Assembly (NCBI GenBank): GCA_002897115.2
Contig: BCIH01000001.1
Location: forward strand, 1,634,267-1,698,266
Direction: 5' to 3'
From: Prototheca cutis
Lineage: Eukaryota; Chlorophyta; Trebouxiophyceae; Chlorellales; Chlorellaceae
DNA length: 64,000 nt
The notes under the pieces are model-generated. The model saw nothing but the letters and a program-made list of their open reading frames with translations, did no database searches and was not told the origin of the DNA. Of this stretch, positions 43,445 to 57,168 are shown piece after piece. Within the stretch, counting starts at the first letter, position 1. Each line of letters starts with the position of its first letter. The position numbers were made by a program, and so were the translations under genes.

Positions 43445-46400
43445 TCACTCATCATCAGAGTCCTCGAGCACCGCAGGCCGGCCTCTCCGGGCGAGAACCT
43501 CTGCTGGTGAGGCACCAGTCCCTTCATCACCGTCGTGCAGCTCCTCCTGCATCACTTTGCTACCAGAGCCTGCTGCNTCCTCCTCATCCGCAGCCACTGC
43601 TCCGGGATCAAATTCGCTGCCCTCCTCGTCATCCAAGTCAGACCCAAACAAGTCTGCAGTCGTCGCCGCGGCGAGAGCGGCGCTGGCGCCACGGTCGGCG
43701 CCTGCCGGCTCTTGGTCTGGGATGCGGCGCCGCGAGGGCTTGCCCTCCCCAGGATTGTCATCTTTGGCCCCACTCAGGGAACCCCTTCGCAGCTTTTTCT
43801 TCTTCTTCTTGTGCCGTGCTGTGGTGATGGCCGCCCGCTTATCCTCCTCCTCCTCCTCGTCCTCATCTTCCTCATCAAACTCGGCCTCCTCCTCCGAGGA
43901 CAGCAGCCCTGCCTGTGCCAGCGCTGACGGCCGTTCGCCTCCTGTGCAGTGCGAACAATGTGCATGAAGTTGGTCCATGTGTGCCGGTGTCCATGACAAG
44001 ATGGCATCTCAGATTGACAGAGCAAAAAAGGATGATGCCCTGCCCAAATGAAGCAGCTCAGACGCTCCCTCCTCAATTCTTGCAACAATGCAAAACAGGC
44101 AACACTGCATCTCCCCTCCACCAACAGACACCTGGTGCTGCAGCCGGAGATTCCGGACGATCGGGGTCAAAGTCTTCATCGTCGTCCTCATCCTCGTCGA
44201 CGTAAAACAGCGCATCCGCTGCAACCTCCGTCGCACTACGCCCCGCAGGCTGCGCCTTGCGCTTACGGCCGGTCCCTGCACCAGCACTGCCACGGGGGGC
44301 GGCGCTACCGTCGCCGGCCTCGACGGCCTTTTGAAGCGCGGCAGCATCTTTCCATTCGGCCTTCAGACGCTCGAGGTTTGCGGCCGCCGCACGGGCCGCC
44401 GCTTCCTTTGCCCGTTGCACAGCTTCTTTCTCGAGCCGCACGGCTTCCTCCTCGACCGCCTTTTGCTTGCGCGCGGCGTCCAGCCGCAGGCGCTGCTCCT
44501 CGCGCTTGGCGTCGGCCAGCGCGGCGTCCCGCCGAGCGGCCTCCACGGCGCCCCGCGTGCGCTTGTGCGCCGCGGCCACAAAGTCCACGTGCGCCGCGAG
44601 CTGGTCGGGCTTGAGCCCTGCCGCACGCGCCCCCCGGCGTTGAAGGGCGGAAAACATGCGATGCGCGCACTCGAGGCCCCGCCGCGCCTTCTCGAGCTCG
44701 GGCAGGCGTCCCGGGTCGTGGCCGGGGCCGGGGTTGCGGTTGACGGCCCGCACCGCGCCCTCCTGCATTGTCAGGCCCAGGTTGAACCAGGCACGGGAGT
44801 CCGAAGGGTCCAGGTGCACCGCGCGCTGCAGCGCCCGCCGCGCGTCGCCGGGACGGTTGGCGTCATACAGAGCCCTCGCCAGCGCCGACAGCACGCGCGG
44901 TGCATCCCCAAGCAACCTCCCCGCCTGCGACGGTGCCAAGGCGGCAGTCGTGAAATTCTCCGCGGCATTGGCGCCCGCAGTCCCGTTGCCAGCGACAGCG
45001 GGTGCGCCGCCGCCTGCGGCTGTGCCGCAGCGGCGGCGGAGCGCTGTCTCGTACGTGGCAATGGCGCCGGCGTAGTCTTCCTCGGCCAGCGCGACGTGGG
45101 CGAGGTTGACTTCGACGTCGGGAACGGCACCGAGTCGCGCAGTGCCCGCGGCGGCGGCGGCTTCGCGCACCGAGGCAAAGGCCCGGCGCGCGGCCCTCAA
45201 GTGCCCCGCCTCGGCCATTACGCAGCCCAGCCCTTGCGCGGCCCACAGNCACCGCGGCTCCCGTGCCAGCACGCGGCGATACAGGTCGGCGGCATACGAC
45301 AGATGCCGCTCGGCCTGCACCGAGTCCTTGGGTTTCCTCATGTCCCGCGGCGCCGTGTACAGGTTCAAGTTGGCCTGGGCTAGGAGGGCGTATGTGTCGG
45401 GCATCGACGTCGTCGTCGTCGTCGTTCCACGGGGCTCCTTTTCGCCTTCGCCACGGACCGTCACTGCCAGCAGCCGGTCCAGCACTTCTTTGGCTTCGAG
45501 GTACTGTCTGCGTTCGAGGTAGAGCGAGCCCAGGAATGCCAGGGCGTCTGGGTAGTCGGGGCAGGCATCCAGCGCCCGCCGGGCCCAGGCCTCGGCGCCC
45601 TCGCTGTTGCCCGTATCGGTGTCCAGGGCGGCCAGGCGCAAGTACGGGTCCATGTACTGTGGGAACTGGGCGAGGAGCTCGGTGTAGTCGCGGCGCGCGG
45701 CACGCAGCTGCCCAGCAGCTTCCCGCGTGCGTGCAACGTTGAAACCCAGCGTCACCTGCGCCTCGGGGCCCAGCCCGCCCAGCCGGCCTTCGGCCGCAGC
45801 CGCCANCGCCGACTCTAGCGTGTTCAGTGCCCGCCCAGCCTGCCCGGCCTGAAGCTGCATCACCGCAAGATTATTCAGCAGCCGCGCTGTTGGCTTGCCG
45901 GCCGTTGTGAGGTTGTCTGTGTTGTTCCCCGCCACCGCCGCAGCGGCATCGGCTCCTTTCCCTGCATTCCCCCCAAGCGCATCGACGGCGCGCTCATAGG
46001 CCTCCAGCGCTCCAACGGGAGCGGCGGCTGAAGAAAGTACGTTGCCCAGCGCCTCCCACAGGTCTGCGCGCTCCGGCGAGCGACGCAACGCCGCCCGGAA
46101 ATTGGGAACGGCCGAAGCCGCCAGCGCCTCGGCCGCCGCGCCGCCTGCGCACGCAGCCGTGCGAGCAGTCGTTGCCGCTAGCGTAGTGACGGCACCGGGG
46201 CCCCCACCGCCACTCATGGCGGCCACACGCGGCAGCACAGCGCCCAACAATGACACGGCATCGGCCCAGCCCGGCGAGGCGGCCAGCGCGGCTTCCAGCA
46301 GCGCTACAGCACCGGCCGCATCGCCGCGCGATGCCGCAAACTGCGCGGCTCCCAGCCGCGGCAGCACGGCCGATTTGTTCAGCGCCGCCGCGGACTGGTA

Positions 46401-47842
46401 CAGTCGCGCGGCGTCTGCATACTTGTGCAGCGCGTGCGCCGACCGGGCCGCCAGCGTCGTGGCTTCCAACTGCAGCACCTCCGAGTCTGCCGCGTCCAGC
46501 GCCGCCCTTGCCAGCTTGGCCGCCTGGGGAGGAGGAACGTGGGCTTGTTGTGGGGATGGGTCAGAGAAGATGGCCGGTCGGTGAAGTCGGGCTTCTCAAG
46601 ACCGACCTCTCAACGCAGCACTACCCTCCCTCTCGTCCAGAAAGAAGAAGAGACTCAACCTCATCCAAGACACACATAATTACATAAACCACCAAATCGC
46701 ACACACGCACTGCTTCGGGGAGTCCCTGCTGGAGGCTAAAGTGCGCCAGGAGCACCAGCGTGTATGGGTTTTCCGGGTCTTGCTCAAAGGCACGAGCCAG
46801 CAGCCTGGAACCCTCTTGGACATCCTGTGTGGTGGAATTGTAAGGCATCTCGCGGGACACGTCTCTGAGCAGATGGCTCGGCTTTTCCTGGCATTGCATA
46901 CTCGGTTGCCACGCCGCTCCAAAACAGGAACCAGCCAGCAGGCGACCAACCGACTTCCCAACTCCAACCCCCCACGCACCTGGCCAGTCTGCCGGGCACT
47001 GAAGCGCAGGACGGCCAGACCTAAAAGGGCCTGTGTGCACCCGGGGTCAAGATCCAGTGCCCTTTGGAAGGCGGCCCCCGCTCGAGCCATGGAGCCGAGG
47101 CGAAAGTGGCATGCAGCGATGCCCAGCCGGACCTCGGGCGGGCATTCAGGCCAGCCCCGGAGCACCTCCTTGTACAGAGCCAGGGCCGTCTTGTAGTTGC
47201 CCTCGGCAAACTCCAGGGCACCCAGCGCCAGCTTGGGTGCCACGGTCGGCCGGCCATCAATCGTCTTCCGAGCGGCCGCGTTGAAAAGCTGCCGGGCAGT
47301 GGCTCGGTTCTTGTCCTGTGAGGAGGGTGGCGGGGAAGAGCATCATCTCACGGTGGACACACAGCAAGGTCATTCATGCACAATCAGCAAGCACATCAGC
47401 CCACAACCGAGCCAATCCGGCGCACCCTGCGCAGGGCCAGCTGGCCTAGGCCCAGGTCTGGGAGGGCATCGCCCATGGCTCCCGCCTGGGCAGTGCGGAG
47501 CAGCTGCTGCGCCTCTGTGTAGGCGCTCCGCGCCAGAGTCTTGTTAAGCTGGGCCTGGTCGCAGTGCCACGCGGCCAGCGCGCAATGCGCCTGGACCACC
47601 GGGAACGGCATCCTCTCCGCCCCGAATGTCGGGGCGCTGGAGATGACGTGGCGGAGCAGGGCCTGATAAACATCGCCATTGCCATGAACCAAAAACCGCT
47701 GCGCGATGTCCAGGCAGGTCTCGGCTGGAACCCGCTCTCTGAGCAGCTGGGGGATCACTTGGCTCGCAGGCACATCAGGCTGCACCAATGTGTCCCCGCC
47801 GCCCACGAGGGGCAAAACCACCGCCATTGCTGTCATCGACAC
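43445..47842 (-). CDS. CTR9: CTR9, TPR subunit of the Paf1 complex
   Basis: Ctr9 is the scaffold of the Paf1 complex that travels with RNA polymerase II and promotes elongation and histone marks. Five exons (47426-47842, 46980-47315, 46711-46824, 44132-46523, 43445-43941) sum to 1251 residues. TPR repeats run through most of it: KTALALYKEVLRGWPECPPEVRLGIAACHF near residue 180 is highly typical, then GAAFQRALDLDPGCTQALLGLAVL, LLARAFEQDPENPYTLVLLAHF, LRLAALDTDTGNSEGAEAWARRAL, DTYALLAQANL, LWAAQGLGCVMAEAGHLRAARRAFASVREA and RALFDANRPGD-like ALYDANRPGDARRALQ. After an Arg/Glu/Ala-rich coiled coil (about residues 880-980) the tail turns highly charged, with Glu/Asp runs and a KKKKKK stretch, ending EDSDDE, as in other Ctr9. 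Two ambiguous bases fall in exon 4. Confidence 0.93.
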
Positions 47843-48472
47843 ATCTCAATCCTTGCCACAAAGATCGACACTCAGGTGCCTGCAGCTTTGTGTGCTGGGC
47901 CCACCCGGTGGCGATGGTGGGTGGGGCAGGGGCCTCCATCAATCGCATTGTCCCGATGCGATTGGGAGCTCCGCCCCATCGTTAACCAGCCTTTGTCGCT
48001 GGCCACCAAGTGCCTACGCTAGTCCACGCATTTCAATCTTTTCCAATGATGTGTGGGAGACATTGATAGCTGGTGCTCGTATCGGAAGTGGCGGCATCAT
48101 GAGGGCGCACCTCAGTCTCGCTCGGGACCAGGTGCCAGCATGTTCGCTGTCAGCTCGGCGGCAGTCCAGAGCCAAACTAGCATGCCACTCGCCGTTCGAA
48201 AGCGGTATGAGATGCATAGATTCTGTTGGAAATGTCATACGGTGCATGCAGACCAGGGAGGGGCGATGTCGTGAACGTGCTGCGCCGCCAGTGTGATCGC
48301 CAGGTTTCCACGCTCCTCCGTCCTCCTGGGCTCATGCAGCGGCTTCTGGGCGCCAGGCCAGGGCTCAGAGGAGCAGGGTTCCTGCACATGCCGTGGAACC
48401 AGCGCAAAAGGCTTCTCAGAGTGCGTGTGCTCTGAAGACTTGGCTTTTTTGGTCCTGCCTGTTGAACTGGCC
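47843..48472. promoter_or_regulatory. Divergent intergenic region CTR9 / TypA
   Basis: About 630 bases between divergent genes. Long open frames occur on the minus strand at 48177-48657 but show no family similarity and no consistent splice partners. Confidence 0.35.
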
Positions 48473-51400
48473 ATGGTCTGTCGGTGGTGTCGCCGGGCGC
48501 CAAGCAGCTCGTGGTTGCCGCGAGACGCAGCAGACAGTATGACCAACAAACAATCTGCCCTGCGACCTCTGCACTCAGGCATGGCGACTCCTTCCGGGCC
48601 TGTTGGGACAGAGGCCAAGCTGATGAGCAGGGATGATCTTCGNAACCTGGCAATCATCGCCCATGTCGACCATGGTCAGACAGATGCTGAATTTTGGAGG
48701 GTTTTTTGTGTTATTTTTATCATTGTCCCATGTCTATGCTGCATCTTTGAAACGAAACACTACTCCTTTGCTTTGCAACGAGGTCTGCAGGCAAGACGAC
48801 GTTGGTGGATGCCATGCTGCGACAGGCCAAGGTCTTCCGGAGCAACCAGGCTGTGGAAAGCCGCGTGATGGACAGCAACGACCTGGAGCGAGAACGTGGC
48901 ATCACCATTCTGTCCAAGAACACTGCCCTTCGCTACCAGGTGTGCTGCTGCACCGCTGTCTGAATGCGTGCGTGGGGTGTGGAGTTGACCCATTCCGTGA
49001 GTCATCCATGGTTGGAAGCAGGCGATGATGCCCATGTCACTGCCCCAACAAGCCATGCACACAAGCACAAACCATCACCTTACAGGGTGTGAAAATCAAC
49101 ATCATCGACACACCCGGGCACGCGGATTTTGGCGGGGAGGTGGAAAGAGTGCTCAACATGGCCGATGGCGTGCTGCTGCTCGTGGATGCAGTGGAGGGTC
49201 CCATGCCCCAGACGCGGTTTGTCCTGCAGAAAGCACTGGCGGCAGATAAGCAGGTGCTGGTGGTCGTGAACAAGGTGGACAGGCCTGCTGCCCAACCAGA
49301 CAAGGTGGTGGATGCAACATTTGACCTCTTCATCGACCTGGGTGCATCAGACGAGCAGTGCGGTGAGCTGCGAGCTTGGCGGTGTTTGGGGGCCTGCGCT
49401 TAGGAACCGCATTGCATTTGTTGGGAGGGGAAACCTCCCAGACCGGTACTTTAAAGGGCAACCTTCATTGGCCGGCTGCACATTCTGCACAGCCAATGGC
49501 ATGGCGCAACCCAAAACTCTGTGCCTTGCCAACCAATGTCCGGACAGATTTTGCGGTGGTTTACGCCTCGGGACTTTCGGGCATCGCTGGGGACGATCCA
49601 GGGGCACTGTCGGATGACCTGGCCCCGCTGTTCGATGCCATCCTCCGGGTGGTGCCGGCCCCCCGGGTTGCGCCAGAGGGCCCTCTCCAACTCCTGGTCA
49701 CCAACCTCGACTACGACGAGCACAAGGGCAGGATTGCGATTGGCCGTGTGCAGAGTGGGTCGCTGGCAAGAGGCGCCACCGTCAGCTTTCTCACGCCTGG
49801 TCAGTGGCGATGACGACGACGACGACGTTGGGGCATGGGTCGTGCAAGGAATGGCTCAGCGCATTGGTCTGTGCAGGCTGCGCTTGGGTTGAGGAGCATC
49901 CACTTGCCCTGCTTTTCCTGAGCTCCCTTCTCCTTCACCCCACCCCACCCCACTCCTCAACAAGCGCAGCCCCCTCCCGCCCCTTCCCTTCACAGACACT
50001 AGCCCGACTAACGGCAGGGTGGCAGAGCTGTTTGTGTATGACAACTTTTCACGGTCGCCCGTTGACCACGTCGCGGCCGGCGATATCTGTGCTCTCACGG
50101 GTCTGGCAGGTGTGTCCATCGGCGACACAGTCTGTCTGCCGGACGCACTGACACCCCTGCCCACCATCAAGGTATGATGATGGTACTGCCGCTGGGGGCT
50201 CGTCTTCGTGTGGCTGACTCACTCCTCCGTTCATGCACCCACCACCCTCCATAACAAACCTACACCCTGTGCAGGTCGAGGAGCCGACTGTGCGAATGAC
50301 CTTTAGCGTCAACACCTCGCCCTTTGCGGGCAAGGAGGGAAAATTTGTGACGAGCCGAAACCTCAAGGACCGCTTGCAGCGCGAGCTGGAGCGCAATCTG
50401 GCTCTGCGTGTCGAGCCTGGCTCGGGCGGCGAGTCTTTTGAAGTCTCCGGTCGTGGGTGAGAGGACAAGGGTTTTCTTTTTTGTGTGATAGCTGTGGAAA
50501 CATCCACGATTGGCACCCTACACCCCCGCACCCCACCCCATCCTCTCAACATAATAATAATAGTAGTAATGATGTCAACCCTGTCCCCGCCCAATTACTT
50601 GCCCTCCTCACACAAAGGGCACTGCACCTGGGTATTCTGATGGAGACGATGCGTCGAGAGGGTTTCGAGTTTGGGGTGGGCCCTCCCAGCGTGATCACTC
50701 GGCGGGACGAGGCGACGGGGACTATGCTGGAGCCCGTAGAGGATGCGCTGGTGGAGGTTGGGCAGGACTACGTGGGGTCAGTGGTGGACCTGATGGCTGG
50801 CCGCCGCGCGACGATGCAGGGCATGACCCCGGGGCCCGCCAACACCACACGGCTGAGTTACCGCCTGCCCACGCGGGGCCTGCTGGGCTTGAGGTCAGCG
50901 CTGCTCACTGCGACCCGCGGGACAGCTGTCCTGTCGACGCTGGTGGCAGGGTGGGAGCCATGGGCGGGGGACCTAGCGCCCCGTGAGTCGGGCTCTCTCA
51001 CGGCGCACGAAACCGGTCAGGTGACCGCCTATGCCGTCGAGTCGGCGCAGCAGCGGGGCCGTCTGTTTGTGCGGCCGGGGGAAGCGGTGTATGAAGACCA
51101 GGTGATTGGCATCCACCAGCGTGCGGGAGACCTCAAAGTCAATGTCTGCCGGAAAAAAGCACTGACCAACATGCGAGCCGCAGCAAAGGACACCACCACC
51201 GTGCTCAGCGAACCCGTTGCCGTTACCCTGGACTTTGCCCTAGAGGTTTGTTGGGCGGCGAGTTGTGGCAATTTTTTAATTTTTTGAGGAGCAAAATATC
51301 AGTGTGCTTGTTTCGAGACTCCTTTCCCATGCTCATGCTGTTAATATGCAGCGCCGTGCAACTCAAAAACACGCACACCAATCACTCCAGTATGTGGGTG

Positions 51401-51477
51401 CGGACGAGCTGGTGGAGATTACTCCCAAGAGCGTACGCATCAGGAAGAATCCAAACATCAAATCAAAAAGAAAGTGA
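48473..51477 (+). CDS. TypA: TypA/BipA translational GTPase, probably organellar
   Basis: Ribosome-binding GTPase of the elongation-factor family; plant homologues act in the plastid under stress. Eight exons (48473-48674, 48791-48939, 49086-49362, 49548-49799, 49996-50171, 50275-50456, 50618-51245, 51391-51477) give 650 residues. About 45 residues precede the G domain, rich in Arg, Ser and Ala, compatible with a transit peptide. G1 is AHVDHGKTTLVD (split by intron 1), switch region [13 protein letters not shown]3 [17 protein letters not shown]4 VVNKVDRP. Domains II and V follow ([49 protein letters not shown]), and the BipA-specific C-terminal domain ends with [15 protein letters not shown]. 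Introns exclude a bacterial contaminant. A TGTAA lies about 120 bases after the stop. Plastid or mitochondrion cannot be decided by eye. Confidence 0.94.
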
Positions 51478-51718
51478 GCTTGAAATTGAGTGCCAAAGTG
51501 TTGCATTGTTTCTGTGACCTTGCGTGTTGTCAAACTTGCATGATGCAAAGGCCAGGACACCAAGCCACCGAGTGACTGAAAGGGATCGGACGTGTAATGC
51601 CGCGGTGTCTATCATCATGCGCTTACTGGTTGACAAGCCGATGCATAATTGAAACGCAGCCCTGAATATATACAAAAACAATGCTAATTTAGTATGCCCA
51701 GCCTTGCAAGAACAGCGC

Positions 51719-54259
51719 ATGCGCAGCGCGATATGTGCTGCTGGTAGATTGGCAGCACTGGTGCGGAGGCCGTCGGCCGTTGCAGCGACACACCTTCGGC
51801 CAGAACCGGCGCACTGGGCCCGCAAACAGCTGCGGTGTGCTGTACAGGCCAGTAGAATGACGGAGGGAGGCGTGGTCTCTCCGCAAGCGCAAGATATCAA
51901 GCTCGACAAGGCCTTGTTCGATGAGACCATCCCAGTGGCGGCGGTGCAGGTGCCCAAGCGCCGATGCCATGAGTACATGAAGCTCCTCTCAAAGTGCGCA
52001 GGCGTCTTGAAGCTTTCATGGATGCCTTGACGTGTTTATGTGACTGCTATAGAGCCGATCTGAGAGCACACAACACCTCCCTCTGGCAGGCACCTTCTTA
52101 ACCAACCTCGCCTGAGGAACGTCGCTGATGACCCATCTGACCCAGATTGCAAGCTGCTCCTATTGTCGCCAGAAGTTTCAGTCCAAGGTGCCTTGTGACG
52201 GGGATTTTCAATAGTGCCGGGCACTTGATCCTGTTTGTGCGATACTTTCAAGGCAGGTGTTGGGCCTGCGACTGCTTGCCTCCCTTTCAGTCGGCCTCGG
52301 GCACATCATCCGGCCTGAGCAGGGCATTCCACAGCGCATCAAAACCATGCATGTTTCTTTCGTTCACGCTTCAGAGTTGCCAGAGGGTGTGAAGAGCGTT
52401 CTTGAAAAGGATGGACTGTCGGTCCAGGAAAGTCAGGTGGCNGTCGGCTATGACTACTGGCCAGCAGCGACCGTGCTCAAGGTGCCTTTTTCTTGTGGCT
52501 GTTTTCGATTTATGGCTTGGAATGAAGTTGTACATGACGTACTATGCTTTGGTTTGAGACTAGGTACGATGTGGGTGTGGGTCATGGAGCTGTCGGAGCC
52601 ATGCGGGAAGAAACCAAAACTTCACGCGAGATCCCTGCCCCCCGCCCCTTCTGTCTGACCACCCTCTTCTTCTCATACAATCTCATCAGAAAATCTTGCC
52701 AGCTGGCATGGAAGTCCCCTCTGCCTTTGAGACCGTTGGGCACATCGCCCACCTGAACCTGCGCGAAGAAGCGCTGCCATACAAGCACCTCATCGGCCAG
52801 GTATGTGTCGGGGATGGTAGCTGGTTGTATTGGGGCCAGGTGTAGCCACGCGGTGTGGTGCCTGACAGTAATTCTCATTTCAGAGAATGGGGACCAAAGT
52901 CCCCGGTGCTAGTCCACACCCAAAGGTGCTGCTGGACAAGAATCCGCGGCTGAGGACGGTGATTAACAAGCTTGGGAGCATTGAGAACGAGTTTCGGGTG
53001 TTTGATATGGAAGTCCTGGCTGGGGATACTTCCACAGAGACGGAAGTCTCACAACATGGCTTCAGGTTCAAACTTGACTACAGAAAGGTGAGTGAGGTGA
53101 CTGTCTCGCTTTTGGTGCTGGGGCACCATGTGTCCCAGGCAGCATTGTCTGGTCCTCCCCAAACAAGCAATGAGTTGCACCGAGGCACCTGCTTGGCTGC
53201 GCATGGATCCCAGGGCACTAGCGGGCATTGCGATTTCAAACCACAGCATCAACGCTCGTTGTGGCACAGGTGTATTGGAACTCGCGCCTGGAGCGGGAAC
53301 ACACCAGGCTGGTGGAGTTGTTCAACCCGGATGACGTCATCCTGGATGCCATGGCCGGCATCGGCCCATTTGTCATCCCCGCCGCAGCCCGAGGGTGCAC
53401 GGTGCGCTGCATGGTGACCCTGTTGACAAGGGCCGGGGTGTATGATGGAAAATCCGTGGGATGCCACTTCTGCTGTGCTGTGCTGCCACCAGAGCAGGGC
53501 CGTGAGAGGGACGAGCGGGAGAAGGAACGCCCACTGCCCAACTCACGAATGAGTCAACCACGACAAAAAACAGGTGTATGCAAACGATCTCAACCCTGAC
53601 AGCTTCAAGTACTTGAATGTCAACATGAAGCTGAACAAGGCCTCTGAACGCGTCCGGACATTCAACATGGACGGGGGCGAGTTCATCAGGCAGGCAGCTG
53701 CGGGGAAGCTGCAGGCAGTGCCCGGAACGAGCACAGATTCTACCAAGCTCTTCCAGCACGTGGTGATGAACCTCCCGGCCAGTGCGCTGGAGATTTGCTC
53801 CGCCTTTGTTGCTGCATTCCCCAAGGAGCTTTGGGCACCAGAGGGCCTGCCAACCGTTCATGTCTACGGGTTTGCCAAGGGCACCNACGGCGGGCCAGGT
53901 ATTGTAATATAGTATGGGGTGGTTGTTGGTTGTATGGGTGCGTGTGTGTGGGCAGGGGGGAGATGATCCGGGGCGTGCACATGAGAGAGGTGGCCTCCGG
54001 GGGTGTTGACCGGGCCCTTGACAAACAAACTTGAGCCCAACACCCTTCTCACTCAACAGAACTGATTGCACGACTGGAAAAGGCGCTGGGAGGGCCCCTG
54101 GACAGACTGCCAACCATTCATAAAGTCAGGGACGTCGCGCCTGGCAAGCACATGTTTTGTGTGTCGTTTGTGCCGCCGGTGGAGATTGCAATGCAGGCAG
54201 TGGCCGCCGACGAGGCCGGGGCGGCAGCCAAGCGGCCCAAACTGGACCCCACGCACTGA
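51719..54259 (+). CDS. TRM5: TRM5, tRNA (guanine37-N1)-methyltransferase
   Basis: Trm5 methylates G37 next to the anticodon, using S-adenosylmethionine, which prevents frameshifting. Eight exons (51719-51993, 52090-52187, 52375-52481, 52690-52800, 52926-53087, 53270-53401, 53574-53898, 54060-54259) give 469 residues. Landmarks: [77 protein letters not shown], then the methyltransferase fold with [28 protein letters not shown] (SAM binding), [15 protein letters not shown] and the catalytic [12 protein letters not shown]. The N-terminal 35 or so residues are Arg/Ala-rich ([17 protein letters not shown]), suggesting a mitochondrial or dual-targeted form; the Met near codon 52 could be a second start giving a cytosolic or nuclear form. 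One ambiguous base at 53886. Confidence 0.94.
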
Positions 54260-54434
54260 CTGACAATTTTTGCGTCGTGAATTCCCCTTCTGTGAGCCTG
54301 CACTGTGTTTGTCGCTTGCAGAGGCACAGACACCACTGTTCTCTCGTCATGGACCGATGGGCTGGCTGGGGTGCAAGGAACCGATATGAAACCCTGCAAA
54401 TGAAAAGCGTCATCCGAGAAACAATGCACTCAAC

Positions 54435-57168
54435 TCAGAGCGCCCAGGATTCAAGCTCCGCCGCGCTTTCCTCCGGCGAGATGAACGGCGCGCGGACGTG
54501 GCGCACCATGGCTTCGCCCCAGTGCGGGTCTTCCCGCGCAATGTCGGCTTCCAGCTCGGTCAGGTTCCGGGCAGCTTCCCGCCCCGCTGCCACCTCGGCC
54601 ATGGCGCCCTGGATCCGTCGGCGCAGCAGCGCCGGGGCAAGCGCCGCGACTTCCGCGGCCAAACAGGGCCCGTGATAGCCGTTGCCTGTAGGGAACAGGT
54701 ACAGTCGGGGCAGTCCCCGCCCGCTGTACCCAGGCGTGGCCGGTGGTGCGTCCTGCAGCGCCCGGCCACAACGTGCACAGCGCTCCAGTCCGTCCACCAC
54801 CGCCGTCCGAGCATCCAGCTGTCCCAGCGACTGCCTGCAATCGGGGATGGGAGGGGGGCATCGTATAATCGCCTAGCTTCCTTAGCTCTGGACGACATGA
54901 ATTCGCCCTTGTGACATGGGGAGTTTCATCAACTGGGGATGCACATGAGCAAGTGTCTCCAGGACGACACCCGGGGCAGGGCTTCATAACGTGCCACCAA
55001 TCACACTGCCAGCACACCTGATGGCATGGGCTGTTTTGGCGGACAGCGCCATTTCATGCTTGACGTCCTCAATCTCCTGATTGTACGACTCCAGCGCCCT
55101 GCGATTGGGGAATAGCAGCGGAACACATGACGCAACAATTCTGCATTACTCCAGGCAGCCTAAAATCACCCCCCCTGAACCAACCCCTCCACTCACGTGC
55201 ACAGGACACCCTTGAAAGCGTCGATGCGCACAAAGTCTGGAAACAGCGGTAGCACATCCTCGATGCGAAGCACACCCCGGGACTCCTCCAGAAGTGCAGT
55301 GACTCGCGAGATTTCCTGCAGTTCTTGTCATCGACTTGTGTCTGATTGTTTCTTTTCTTGGGGGGGCGGACTGGGCATACATCATTTTGGATGTGCCGGC
55401 GACTCTGCAAGACCAGATGCGGCAAGAAGCGTTTCCACAGTAAGAACGCAGGCCCCCGCCCCAAGGAAACAAAAACAAATACACACATGTACCTTGGCTT
55501 CGTGGCTGTCTCCGACGGCATCTGGGGCCCCTTCTTCAGCCTCCCCGTGCCCATGCTCTTGCTCTTCGTGGAGGACGTGCCGTGCAATGTCCATCCAGAG
55601 TTTGCGGGCCAGGGTCACGTCGCGGTCGCCCACCTCCCGCGCAACGGCCGCTGCCAGCTCGCGGTCAAACCCTAGCGCCAGCTGTACCGCCTCCGCATCC
55701 ATCCCCAGACCGCGAAGCAAGACCACCGCCGCACGNTCACGCCCCCGCTCACGTGCCAGTCGCAGCGCCATCACGGCGTCAAACAACGGCGTGCCCAGCG
55801 GGGTCCGTGCGGTCGCGAGGTAGTCCAGCAGCTCCTCCTCTGGTACACCAGAAGAAGTCAGCAAGTCGAGGGCCAGACCATGCAGGGCCGGCACCGCGCA
55901 GCCCCGTGCAATGATGCCACGGATATACCCTAGCGCCGCGGCACGACCTTCGGCTCCCCCAGCGCTCAATGCCAGCAGCGCCGGCAGCAGACGCTCTGGG
56001 TCGAGCGGCGGCTGGACGGCTGACCAGGCTGCCACGCTGGCCTCGGGCGCCAGCGCCGCCAGGGCCGGGGCGAACCGGTACGTCAGCTCCTCGGGGACGC
56101 CGGGATCACGCAAAACCTCCAGGGCATGCACCGCCTGGGCATTGTTTCGGTTTGGATACGTGCGGTGATTGTATGTTTTGACATGTGGGATTATTGAACT
56201 CGATTGCACAATCCCCAAACTTAAAACTCTTAAACAGCCTTACCGCGCCGCGCTGGACCAGGAGCTCCGCCAGGGCTTCGTGGTCGCCACGGGCCTGGGC
56301 ATAGGCCTCCAGCAGCTCCAACTGACCGTGGCCCGTCAGGAGGGCAACGGTGGTCCCAGGGTCGAGCACGCTGTGCTGGGTGGTCAGGAAGACACGGATC
56401 TCCTCACTGATGGCCCTTGGGTCGTCCTCGGCGTCGGCTGCAGCGGTTGATGTCGCGTCATGCGTCCCAAACAGCACAGGCGACTCCGTGCCGGTTGGCT
56501 CTGTCTTTGACGAGTCGGCGGCGCGACGGCGATCCTTTGCTGCCTTGTCATTCTCATCATCTCTCCCTTGCGGCAGCACAGCAGTGTCGGGAGCGACATT
56601 GTCGTCTTCACTCGCTCCTTCCGCACCAGCTCCTGCCAGTAGTGCAGCTCGGTTTTGGCGGTCGAGGAGGAGCTCGAGCAGCCAGGACGCCACCAGGGTC
56701 CGCTGCACGGCGTCCCCCCTGCGTAGCGTGTCCAGCCGCGTCTCAAGAAACCGCTGCAGCGCACGTGGCCTGCCTGCATCCACGAGGCGCAGCGCCAGGT
56801 CCTCAAAACTGGGCGTGGGGGTGGTGACTTTGCCCCACAACTCCCCCGCCTGCTCCCAGTCGCCATCGGCCGCCGCCAGCTCGCCCCGCGCCAGAAACAC
56901 AGCTGCGCGCTGAGCTGGCGTGTCGGCGTGCAGCAGGGCCGCCGAGAATTCGCCAGCTTCCAGGAACACACGCCACATGCCCCGGCCCTCACGCGACGCA
57001 TCCAGCTCAAACAGATCGTCACCCAGCCACACAAAAACGCGGCCGGAGCCTGAAGCATCCGGCGACAGGCCCAGTGGGAGCTCAGCCACGCCGCGCATCG
57101 GCGCCGCATACCTGTTTTAAATTGTTTGGTGGAGATATTCTTTGTTGAAAGGGATCAAAAATGGAAAG

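Noticed and set aside
48177..48657. Minus-strand open frames between CTR9 and TypA
   Set aside because: No recognisable domain, no splice partners, and they overlap the TypA promoter and transit-peptide exon.
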